A stretch of DNA of 64,000 nt from Cryptomeria japonica (taxonomy: Eukaryota > Streptophyta > Pinopsida > Cupressales > Cupressaceae), in NCBI RefSeq assembly GCF_030272615.1, contig NC_081406.1, positions 231,622,396 through 231,686,395 on the forward strand, in the 5' to 3' direction. The notes beneath the pieces were generated by a model, which had not been told where the DNA came from, ran no database searches, and saw only the letters and a list, made by a program, of their open reading frames with translations. The stretch's first letter is position 1, and each line of letters opens with the position of its first letter. Position numbers and translations under genes: made by a program. Positions 23,190 through 33,731 of this stretch are shown here, piece by piece.

Positions 23190-24840
23190 TGTAGCGTCGT
23201 AAATTGTACGCACTTGCTAGGGTGGTACAATTTCACACCTAGTTTAGCACCCGCCTTAGTGCATTTTACATTTTGCATTGCATTTCTCTTTTAGCACTTA
23301 ATTAATCAAATTAATTAGGTCTAAGGTCCTATTTCACCATTCTCCACATCATAAAGTTGGGCCCTTTCGTTAAAGTGTGCCCTTTTCATTTTATTCCTCC
23401 AATACATCATTCAATAAAAAACCCTAATTAAGTCCTATTTTGAACTTGGGGGCTTGGTTTCGGGGGTCAAAACATCTCGAAATCACCTGTAACTTCGAGA
23501 TTCTCTCTAAAATCATCATATCCGACGGCCCTGAAAATTTGGTGAAAAGTTGTCGGGACCGTGGCGCCCGGAGTGCACATGGTCCCGGACATTTTTCTCG
23601 AAATTTTAGGAGCACAATCCAATCATAAAATAAAGCTTAACACCAAGAAATTGGCGGGAAATTCAATCTCTAGGTCGGCCAAAAGACGAAATTAAGACCT
23701 AGGGTTTCATACATAAAAGCTCTCTTTCTTCATTTGAAAGAATCCGATTTTTGTTTTCAGGAACCTCATATGCAGCGAAAGAGCAGATCTTTGAAGACTT
23801 CAACAACATTCAACATCCCTCTATCAAGCATTTATCAATTTCATTCATCCGTTTAGGGCTTGGAAGACATTGAAGAACAATAGGAGATTACCGACTAAAG
23901 ATTGGCTTGTACCCCTCCCTTGGGGGTTGGGTATGATTTCATGTTGTTTTCATGTCTTTGCATAAGCTTCAATACATCACTTATTCATGCTTTAGATCAC
24001 TTTGAATCTTGATTTAGAGCATTTACATTGTCATTTACAAGCAATTAGGGTTTACTTTCTAGGTTGCTCTAGTTTGCTTGCTCGCATTTTAGGATCTTGC
24101 ACACGCACAAGGTCTACACACACAATACATTTTACAATACAACTTGGCTATTCGTGGAGGTGGAAATCACTGAAGCGGGGGTTTGACTAAGGCAAAACCC
24201 CATATAGCCGCCCACACCCTTTTTAGATATAAGTGCAGGTTTCGGGACTCGAACGACGCCACAGGTTACAGATCCGGGAAAAGCAGGTCGAGACAGCACT
24301 CCACACCAAATTGCAGAGCAAAAGACCTGGACAGGGGCGTGGGGCACCCTAGTCCTGCCAGGATAGGGGCACTGGGCGCCCTGGTCCCTGGGACAGAGGC
24401 GTTGGGCGCCCTGGTCCTCCTGACAGACAGCATTTTCGACAGTTTCCAAAGTGCAAGATAGCAGTTTCAGGTGCAGTTTTCGGCACAGTATCAGGACAGT
24501 GGCACCCGCGCCCCCGTCCTGAACATTTTCAATCAGATTTTGACTTTGGGTACGCATCTGCATTCTTGTTTTATCCTTGTGTTTACAGCTGTTTAATCTC
24601 AGTTCTGCAATCTTGTTATTAGTTTATACATGCATTTTGGGATTAGGACTTGAACTTGCATCATTTTATCTTTCAATTACAACAAAGGAATAGAAATCCT
24701 AATAGGTAGCCCATGGCTCTCTCTTTCACAAAAAGAAGTAGCCAATTGTGTGATACCTCTAGGCTCTTTTGTATTCCGTAATATGTGTCAAAAGGTAGGA
24801 TTAGGGCATGTTAACCTAGTCTCGCTTTTTCCCCTACACA
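23190..24840 (+). repeat. E2 LTR copy C, complete (3' LTR)
   Basis: 1,651 bp, from TGTAGCGTCG after the polypurine tract to CCCCTACACA before the target duplication. Most differences from B are C/T or G/A. A TATA-like ACATAAAAGC lies near 23,711. Confidence 0.92.
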
Positions 24841-24845
24841 CAAAT
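24841..24845 (+). repeat. Target site duplication of E2, right copy
   Basis: CAAAT directly follows the ACACA end of LTR C. It proves that the three-LTR array occupies one insertion site. Confidence 0.9.
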
Positions 24846-26072
24846 AAATTATCCAATTTATTTTAATTAATTCATAAACCAAATTCACAATCAATTAAAT
24901 GAATAAATCCTATTTATCTAATTTAACCCCCTTTCCTCTTTTAAATAAATAAATAAAACATTTATTTAAATCATTAAACTCCCCTCCACTTGCATTCTCC
25001 TACAAATGCAAGTTGCAACCACAAATTGAAATAAATGAATTTTATTTTAATAAAAATTCTATTTTCCCTCACCCACCAAACCCACTTGCAATCCTAAATC
25101 CCCTTCTAGACTCTTCTAACCCCTTCCTAATTAGCCTAATCCATCCCCTAAATATTGTCACATTCCTAAGCAACTTGAAGTCACTTCTCAAAGACTCTAA
25201 AGTTTTTGAAAAACATTTAAGGCTTTATGTCTTCAAATGGTTAACCTCTAAAGTCTTCCAAACCATTAAAGGCTCTTACATAACCATTTATGGTTAAATC
25301 CACTTGCACCCATGGTTAGAGACTTTGACCCCTAACTCAACCTTCATCTTTACCCTTGCTTATTAATTAACCCTTGCACAAGAGTTTATCCATTGGATAA
25401 AAGCATTATTCTTTGGATAATGAATTTATCCACTCAACTCAACATTAACCTTACCTCTCAAGTTAACCCTCAAGTCATGTCAAGCATTTAATGCTTCTTC
25501 CCTCTCCTCTCAACCCATCTCATGTTGACACTTGCCACCTTGGGATTGGGTTGAAAGCCCTCACATGGATCATAAACCATTCAATCCTGACCCTTGTTGA
25601 GATTACTCAATCTCAACCATCCATTGCTCCATTTTACCTATAAATAGAGCTCATTTCTTCATAATCCAGATCCTAAAAACTTGCATGCATTTAACTTATA
25701 GAAAAATCTAGAGAGTATTTAGCATAATTCACTTTGGTCTAAAATTAATTTTAGTTAGTTACATAATATCTCATTTCTTAGCTTGTTCATGTTTGCACTT
25801 TCATGAGCATTTACTTCATACTCTTGAATCTCCATAAGACATCCAAAAATAGTGCAAAATGCTACTAAGAGCTACACTCATTTGGGAACTTGGAGATGAG
25901 AGGAACAAGGGAGAGCTAATGGCATAGGGAGCATCATAAGTGAAGTCTTAATGTTTATTGGTTTTTATCTCTCGTATGCTTATATGCTTAATCTTTCTTG
26001 ATAATGCTTTTTAATGGTTTAGTTCTATGTTTATTTGACTAACCCCCGAACTAACCATTTTATGGCATTACA
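24846..26072 (+). repeat. E1 3' LTR, right part
   Basis: Continuation of the interrupted LTR beyond the second CAAAT copy; AT-rich text with AATTAATT words continues across the insertion. A TATA box (TATAAATA) is at 25,639-25,646, giving a transcription start near 25,670 and about 400 bp of R/U5. The right end at about 26,072 is inferred from TTACA pairing with the TGTA start. Without the insert the LTR would be about 1.36 kb. The short ORF at 25,013-25,297 inside it is judged spurious. Confidence 0.65.
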
Positions 26073-26288
26073 CAATGGTAATACAATCATGGCAACCATA
26101 ACATCATCATATATCATAGAGCATAAAGTAGGGTTAGCACATAACTTGATCTCATCATAAGTAGATATAAATCTCCATAACACATAATGAGTGCTAACAA
26201 GTATCCAACATCTATCCAATCATCACAATAGTCTTGAAAGTATTATCATCCATATAAACCATAATGTATCATCTGTCTATAATGTCAA

Positions 26289-27645
26289 GTGTCATCTATA
26301 AGCATCTCAAATATAAATATATCCATAATCATCCATCGAAACATCATAAAAGACTCTAAGATAAGTCTATCAATGCATAAAAGAAAAGATGAATCAAGGA
26401 GTGGCACTACAAGCAGTAATAAGTTTATTTCTAATGATGTTTTTGTTAAATCTCCAAAGTTTAGAGCCTTTTTGTTAGAATTCAAGACTAATGAAATCAA
26501 GGAAACAGAAAAGAATTTCAGCCCTAAGGTGTATCAACAATTGATTTGAGAATTGCAGAAGAGGGTTAAAGAGGAAATGGAAAATATGACTCCTGAGAAG
26601 GGAAGGGCATTGCTCCATGAGGTTGGAGTTATGATATTACCAGGGTGGGACATTAGTTCTGTCACTGCTTTTGATAATTTTAAGATGAACCAAAAAATGA
26701 ATGTGAGCTTGAGCATTGAAGCTGCAGATAGAATTTATACTATGTCTGGATATCATCTTAACAACCACACATTATCTACTTGGGCATTATACCCACCAGC
26801 CTGGAAACTAGTAGTGGTGGATGATCCATGATAGATTTATGGACAACTTGTTGTATATAGGTTGGAAGACATTAACCCTGGTGAAGTAGATAATTTAACA
26901 ATAAATCTTACTCAGTTCACAAAGGCTGACATTGACAAACTGATAAAAGAAAATGATGCCTACAAGCTTGAAAATGAACACCACAAACATGAGGTTGCTA
27001 AATTGAAAGATAAGGTTACTTATTTGCCTAGTTCTTCTCAGGAGGCAGTTGAGACAAGAAGTGTCTTTTTGGAAGATCAAGAATACCAAAGGTATTGGAG
27101 AACAAAGTAGAAAAGGCATAGAAAAGAGAAGGACAATTGGTTATAGAGTTGAAGACTACCAAATTTATATATCTTTTGCATTTGTGAAAGATAGGCTTAA
27201 TAAAATGGTTTCTCAAGTTGACATATTTTGGGATGTTTATGTAAACACATATAATACTCTGAAAGAACATTACTGATTGCAGGGAAGGCTAGCTTCAAAA
27301 AAGGAAAGGGTAGCTTCAAAAGATCTTGTTGATGGCAATACCTTAGCAATGATTGATGATTGGATTAAAAGACATGGGAGATATTGTCAAGATATAACTG
27401 AAGAGCTTGAGGAATATGATCAAATATAAAATTTCTCTTTCCCTTCATTCTTTGGTGAAAATGGTGAAATTATAGAGCAAGAGGAATGGAGGAACGAAAT
27501 ACATCAGATGTTACTCCATGCATTGAGTTTTATTAATAATGAACATAAGGTTATTGAGCACACAATTAGCCAGTTAGAAAAGATGTTCACATTGGAGTTT
27601 GAAATGAGAGATGCCAACACATCAATTATCATTTATGTTGCCTAG
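26289..27645 (+). pseudogene. Decayed ORF of unknown family
   Basis: Successive plus-strand open segments (26,289-26,549; 26,553-26,831; 26,862-27,110; 27,150-27,430; 27,430-27,645) read like one protein when stops and shifts are bridged. The first part has a basic start and a Phe-rich stretch. The middle has LLHEVGVMILPGWDI and a Trp/Pro-containing LSTWALYPPAWKLVVV. Then follows a coiled coil (charged ENDAYKLENEHHKHEVAKLKD) and a Glu-rich end. It may be the C-terminal part of a repetitive transposon-type gene like the one at 61,290-62,920. I do not recognise the domain. Confidence 0.4.
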
Positions 27646-30351
27646 GAATATGTCGACCACATGTCTCATTTAAATTTGTTCTTGATCGAGTCGCCTTGAC
27701 CAAATTAATTGTTGCTATTTTTCAATAAAAATTGTTTTACTTTTTTGTTTGTCCGCTTTTCTTTTTTAAGGCTTGCCAGCGGTATTTCTAAATGACAATG
27801 AGGCCATAGACACATTTCAACCTACATTATAGTTATCCTTAGATAAGAACCTTGCTAGGCTGCCTAGGTCAAGGGTTTCCTATGGAGCTAAAACAGAAAT
27901 CATGTGCAGTTGAAAATGATTATGCAGTGAGAAAGTGCCCCATCCATTTCGTTGTTAGTTTGTTATTTCTTTGTTCTCCCAATTTGTTCCTCAATTTGTT
28001 TGAGATGTTCCACATGGATTTGAAGAGGGCACATCACCAAAAAAATTGTTCCTTTTTATTGTCTAAATGAAGTTTCTTACTTCGAAAGCTTGTTGATACT
28101 TTGTTACGATTTGGAGCATTTTGTAGTTTGAATTGGAATATTTAGTAAATCTGATATTGTTGTGAATATTAGTTTGAAACTTGTTTTGCATTCCCTATCC
28201 TGCAAAGGGAATACTAGGATCATTTTCAAGGGGTTCTGAGATGAAGAAAATTTTGTAAAGGGATGGTAGACTAGTTTGTTTTGAATAGAATAGAAATGAA
28301 TATTGAATTTTGAGTATTTCCTTGAATAATATCAATCATTTGAAATATTAATGAAAATCATTTTCATATTGTAGATCCTATTTGAGTGTTTCAATTTATA
28401 TGAGTCTGGTTATCATTGATAATTAAGTTTAGTTTTCATGATTTCATGGATGTGTGGTGGAATTACAAGTTCTCTCAAGTTTAGGGATTAAATTATGTGG
28501 TTGCATTGCTATAAATTGAAGGATTTAACTAGTGATTGATAAGAATAATATGGATTGGATATCAATGAGCATTTACTACAAGGCATGAATGCATAGATGG
28601 AATGGTTCATTGAATGTTTGAGTTCTTGTATTCAACTCCTATTACCCTTTGATTAGGCACCAGTCTTTGCATATTTTTTTTTCATGTTAAAAACCACTCA
28701 CAAATGAAATAATCTTTAAGTTCATGTTTGCAGGAATAGGAGTAGGATTAAATACAAAATTGTTCTTGATAATGCAAGAATTGTTAAAGTAATCATGGAT
28801 AGAGCCAATTCAAGATTCATTATGTTTTTCATGATAATAAATCATTGAGAACTATCTACTTCTAACATAGTATGTGATATTTAGTTATTTCAAATATTTA
28901 ATGTTGTGAAGGTTCACCCGCCTTGGTTTAGCAGAGCCTAAAGTGCAGAAGATTTTAACCTTTTGCTTAAACCTTGTTCATTGGCTACTAACCCAAAGTT
29001 CTTTGGATTAAGATTGGCTATATTATATGAAAGTTTGGAAAATCGGTTGGAAACACCAATAGAATGCATGAGGTTCAACTAAAAAGAGGTTTTCCCAACA
29101 TTCTGAAGTCCAAAATTTAATTTAAAAAAAAAATTCATACAATGACCCCATTTTTTGTGGTTTAGGGTTTCGATCAAAGACTTACTTTAAAGCATTAGTT
29201 GGACTGGTTTCTCAAAGTCTGAAATTTTGAAATATATTAATTTTCACATGTTGAATCCAGATCTCAAGACTTGACGCAATGATCAACTAATGTCCAATTT
29301 GGCAAAGGTTTTCTTAGAGCTCCGAAGTTCAAAATTCTAAAGCGGGTCATTCTAAAAGAAAAATTAAATAGGGATTCTAATGAATCATGACTACACTGTC
29401 TAAAGCTGACAAAGACTCTAGAGTCTAAAACTATGGAGTGAATATAGTTTCACACTTGGTCGATTTATCATGAATGTGAGTACGAATGGGTTTTTGTGTC
29501 TAATGGGTAATTGGTGAAAACTCTAAGATAGGGTTTCCCAACTATACAAAACTCGGGCACGAGCTCTAAAAGTGTGGGAAACACGAAATTCAAATGAGAG
29601 ATGCCCACAAACAAGTCTTAGGGTTCAATCCAAACAAGGATAGGGTAAAAGTTGATCAATTTGGAGGCCAAGTGTTGAATTCTTGCAAGGGAATCAACTT
29701 TATTACTACACTAGAACTTAATCTAACAAAGTAGGAACAAGAAAACACACAAGAAACAAAATAAAATAAATAAAATAGATAAGAAAACAAAACAATGAGA
29801 GAGGAAAAGAACCCCTACCTCAAACATGTGCAAAAGCAAGAAAATAGCACTTCAAATCCTTGAAATCATGAGAGAAAAGAAGCTCGAATCCACTTTACAA
29901 GATAGTTGTCACATATCACAAAAAGAAAATATGAGATGTAGAGCTCCTATGAATACATAGTGAACCATTATTTAAATGAACTCTTAGTCATTTAAATAGC
30001 ATGTGAAATGAGTGCATTAAATGAAGGTTTAAAAGGTTATAGAGTTTGAAACTCTGAAGTGCCACCAAAGACCAAAGTCTAGGATTCCAAGGTCTCGAGG
30101 TCTTTACATCCTTGGGACTCCAAAATTCTAAAGTCTAAAACTCTGAAGAAAGCACACAAGCAAGGAGGAAGCCAGGAGTCTGGAGTTCCAAAGGAAACCT
30201 CATGTACCTTAGAGTCTAGAACTCCAAAAGAAGGCAAACAAAACAAGAAAAACAAAACAAAACAAGGAAAAGGAGAAAACAAGAAAAGAGAGCAGCAAGA
30301 AAAAGGGGACCTGAGTTTTGTCAAACAAAGTTTAGGGGTACGTATGAAAGG
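27646..30351. other. Intergenic, degenerate repeat sequence
   Basis: No gene found. Up to about 29,000 it is plain AT-rich DNA. From 29,100 to 30,240 a motif of the form AGTCTAGAACTCCAAAG or AAAACTCTGAAG recurs imperfectly at least eight times. The short antisense ORF at 30,079-30,354 follows from this simple composition. Confidence 0.6.
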
Positions 30352-30357
30352 CATAAC

Positions 30358-31550
30358 TGTAATACCCTAAAAATGGTCATCCAAAACCATGGGCCCCTAA
30401 TCTCGACTAATGTGCTTAAATTCAATAAAATTCATCGAAGTCCTGAATCAAATAATCAATTTAAATCAATCATGAGAGCATGATTAATTAATTCCTAAGG
30501 TATAAAATGCAACATGGCAATTACAATTAATTAAATTCTCCTTTAATTAATTGATAAAATTCAAAATTCAAAATAGAAAATCTTTTTAAAATCAAATATC
30601 TCATTTATTTAATTAAATATCTTTTGCATATTTAATAAATAAATAAAAATTGCCATAAATCTTCAAAAAAGGAAACAAATCAAGAAAGAGGAATTAATTT
30701 GAAAAATAAATTAGAAATTATGAGCACAAATCTTCAAAAAAGGAAACAAATCAAGAAAGAGGAATTAATTTGAAAAATAAATTGGAAATTATGAACACAA
30801 AAATTCAAAAAAGGAAACAAATTGACTGAACTCAAGAAAAATGGAAAGAATCTGAGTTGCTAATTTGAACTCAATCTTATCTCTCCAAAATGGAATTAAA
30901 TTGTCCAATCAAATCATTTCACCTGGATTCTGCTTCCTTCGAATCGATCTCAACCGTTCATTTAAGATCAATCCTGACCTTTGGTCTCCCTCTTGATTTT
31001 CCTATAAATTCGGGCTCTCATTCTTCAATCAGGATCAGAGAATTTTACATCTTTATTATGCTAATATTGTGTTGCAGGTTATCGAGAAAATTTTGAAGAA
31101 TCTTTGCATAGTTAATTTGTCAATCAACTTAGTTTTCATTTAGCTTTCATTTAATCTTAGAATCATTTAGATTTCTAGTTCATTGGCTTAGATTCATTTC
31201 TCTTATCTAGATTCAATTTTTTGCATATAATCTAGCTTAGCTTCATTTAGAGCTTTGATCATTTAGCTTGATAATCTCATTTCGCTTAATCAATTAATAT
31301 TGCATTCAATCTTGCATTTAACTATTAATCTTGCATTCGCCTAGTTGCATGCATTTAAAAATCCTTTGTTTGAGTGTAGTCTAGTCACTAGATAACTTAG
31401 CAATCTGAGAGAAATCCACACTTGCACTTTCTAGGAGGAAATAAGACAACTTGCAATGGATTTCATTTTGTTGTTTTTGATTAACTAACTCATGTAAATA
31501 ATGGTTTATTGAAGTGTTTGTGCCTTTGTAGGTTCTCCAAATTTCACACA
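30358..31550 (+). repeat. E3 5' LTR
   Basis: TGTAATACCC start, TTTCACACA end. TATA box TATAAATT at 31,003-31,010. A duplicated 60-bp A-rich block (around 30,660-30,800, ACAAATCTTCAAAAAAGGAA) lies upstream of the TATA box and is present in both LTRs. Confidence 0.92.
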
Positions 31551-31558
31551 AACATTTC

Positions 31559-31589
31559 TAGTGCCTACCATGGGGCTCAAACCCCCGAC
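31559..31589 (+). promoter_or_regulatory. E3 primer-binding site, decayed tRNA-Lys type
   Basis: Starts 8 bp behind the LTR. Compared with the complement of the 3' end of plant tRNA-Lys(CTT) as I remember it, 25 of 31 positions match; five of the six differences are C-to-T or G-to-A. The match goes through the T arm. This is a primer site and not a tRNA gene. Confidence 0.65.
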
Positions 31590-33086
31590 TATAATATTTC
31601 TAATGTTGCTTGAACAAATTTCATGTTTGGTTTTTATAACTAATAAACATGTGTTAAATTTGCAAATAAAAATATTTGTTTTTGCTTGTTCTTCTATGAC
31701 AGTCAAAAATGGTCTTTGCTTGGAGGACATAATGTTTTATTGAACCGTTGGATCTAAACCAATTTTTGATATATTTTTTAAAACAAATTTTTTTGTATTT
31801 TCCCCGAAGCGATTTTCCTAATGTTGTCTGAGTTGAAAGTTATGAATGACATAGTGCAGTACTATCATTTTACTTGTTCTTCTATGACAATCAAACATGG
31901 TCTTTGTTAGGAGGGTATAACTTTTTATTGAACCATTGGATCGAAACAAAGTTTTAATATGTTGTTTAAAACCAAGTTTTTTACATTTTCACTGGAGAGA
32001 TTTACCTAATTTGTATGGTTTGAAAGTTATGAATGACAGAGTGCAGTACTATCAAAACTGTCATAACTAGGATAGTCATAAAGAATGGAAATTCTTGTTA
32101 GATTAGTTTAATTTACAGTTTGTATGCTAGAATTTTCTTTTGATGATCTTTTTATGTTATTTTAGAAACTAATTTTGGGCTTTTAATGTTTACAGGTTCT
32201 CTTGGCAAAGAATTCAATCATTAAACATACACTTGCCAAAGATTATAAACTCAAACTACTGATATCTTTGTGTTGTAGGTTGCCTCGGGAGATACAAACA
32301 AACATTCTACCTTCTTAATCTTTTTAGGAACACTTCAATTTCTATAAGGGAAAGAACTTTGTTTTACGTGTTTTTTGGGAAAAATCTAGAGTAGGAGAGT
32401 ATTCTCTTGTCCATTCGGACAATAAAAAATCTAGACCTTGAGGTTTTTTCTATTAGAGTTTGAGATCTGTTGATACCTTTTAGAGGGTCTACCTCCCGAG
32501 AAGCCCCTGAGGCTCGGTGAGAGGAAACAACCCAAGTGAGTCTGGCCAAAGCCAAGAATCCAACTCACTATAATAAAATGCTTCTGGGGTGAAAGTCTCA
32601 GGAGATGGAATAATCAGTGGCACTGCTTCATTTATGAGGAGTGTCTCATGTTGAGCATCTTGTAGGGTTTTGCGGTCTAAATCACGCTTGCGTGACTACA
32701 TGGTTTCAACATCCTACTAGGTTTTGTATCTAAATCACGCTTGTGTGATAGTCATGCGGTCCTTTCGAACGGAACCCTTACTACAAACTTTAGTTTAGAA
32801 GCTACTCAACTCACCTCCAAAAGGAGGATAATCTTTGTGCAAGGGGATAGCTAGTTTTCCCCCCAAGATTACTCGCCATATTGTTCCCCCATTAGCGTTT
32901 GGAGTAGGCTAATACGACATTGATAATCCATTGTGTGAGACTTAGCGACCGTATTCCGATTAGCTATTGGGTGTGTACCTAGGTTGCGAGAAAAGGTTTT
33001 CCTTCTCAGCCAACTTCCATAGGGTTAGCGTGTTGTGCTTGTTATCATTTTACACCTACTGTTTGTTGTGTTTTTCATCCCTCAAA
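31590..33086 (+). other. E3 leader
   Basis: No convincing ORF. It contains a ~187-bp tandem duplication (31,685-31,866 and 31,873-32,053; shared GTTATGAATGACA and GTGCAGTACTATC) and two copies of a 14-nt hairpin (32,682-32,695 and 32,735-32,748). Regions of this position normally carry RNA packaging signals. Confidence 0.6.
32682..32748 (+). promoter_or_regulatory. Twin leader hairpins TCACGC-TT-GCGTGA
   Basis: Copy 1 (32,682-32,695) is a perfect 6-bp stem with a 2-nt centre. Copy 2 (32,735-32,748) is TCACGC-TT-GTGTGA, still pairable through one G-U. Both are preceded by the same word TCTAAA and a GGTTTTG. Confidence 0.55.
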
Positions 33087-33353
33087 ATGATTGAAATAAA
33101 ACCTCAAGACAATCAGAAACGTGAAACTAAAACTGAAAGACAAACTGAAAACCAAGTCAGTGATCAAAACTCTGTCAAAACTCATCCTATGTCCATTCAT
33201 GAGTCGTACGAGTCATCATCATCCTTCATAGTTTGTCTTCTAAGAAGTACTAAACTGTCATCTGAGCATAGGCAGCAACTCATAAGAGTGTCTGCATTTG
33301 TCATCTGGAAACCCTTGGATTGTCGTCCGAACATTGAAAGTTTGTCGTACTAG
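33087..33353 (+). other. Possible short leader ORF of E3
   Basis: ATG at 33,087 opens 88 codons, Lys/Gln/Glu/Ser-rich at the start. An in-frame upstream ATG at 32,967 would add 40 hydrophobic residues. No family is recognised and it may be chance. Confidence 0.2.
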
Positions 33354-33731
33354 TCACTGCTTAGAAGTCTGTCAAATTTGCTAAAAACAAGGCTTCTGAC
33401 AATCTTGTTTGATCAGTCTTGAAACGTAAACAGCAAGCATATTCCTGGTGTTCTAAACCTAAGCATAAAGACACCTTGGCACTGTACCTTTTGCAGTTGT
33501 GTTGCACGATTTTCTCGGTTACCTCTTATCTAGCTCAATCAACCTAATCCAATCAACCAATCTATTGTCCAAACTTCACTCTCGAGTATCACTTAGGCTA
33601 CTTAGCCTCGACTCAAAATAGGAGTCAGTGTATCTCACCTGCAAAAGTTTGAACATCAACCTCTGGCCTCAACGAACAACTAGATTTGATCTCACCTTGA
33701 TATCTGTAACACCTCTCGCTATCAACTGTAA

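Larger units (their letters stand above)
10424..24840 (+). mobile_element. E2: Tat-type element with three LTRs, nested in E1 LTR
   Basis: Order: LTR A (truncated), 209-bp internal stub, LTR B (complete), leader, sense polyprotein ORF, antisense plant-mobile-domain gene, non-coding tail, polypurine tract, LTR C (complete). The target duplication CAAAT flanks the whole array. The polyprotein has dual RNase H and a chromodomain-less integrase, which place it in the Tat lineage. Between LTRs B and C I counted roughly a dozen differences in the first ~480 bp by eye, mostly transitions, so it is not recent but clearly younger than E1. All disabling coding changes are single nonsense codons; I see no indel. 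Confidence 0.92.
1..26072 (+). mobile_element. E1: old Tat-type Ty3/gypsy element, interrupted by E2
   Basis: The left edge of the window lies inside the element, so its 5' LTR is not visible. In order there are a leader ORF, gag, protease, G-patch, reverse transcriptase, RNase H, a second archaeal-type RNase H, integrase, a 2.3-kb non-coding tail, a polypurine tract and the 3' LTR. The dual RNase H, the integrase without chromodomain and the D-N-G-A protease motif fit the plant Tat lineage (family knowledge). Many stops and at least four frameshifts make it coding-dead. E2 is inserted in the 3' LTR between 10,423 and 24,846. The exact right end (about 26,072, at a TTACA complementary to the TGTA start) is uncertain because there is no second LTR to compare. 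Confidence 0.88.

Noticed and set aside
25013-25297. 94-codon plus ORF
   Set aside because: Lies inside the E1 LTR, AT-rich with no domain; chance ORF.
31559-31589. tRNA-Lys gene
   Set aside because: Only the complement of the 3' part is present, directly behind an LTR; it is a primer-binding site. No tRNA or rRNA gene was recognised in the window.
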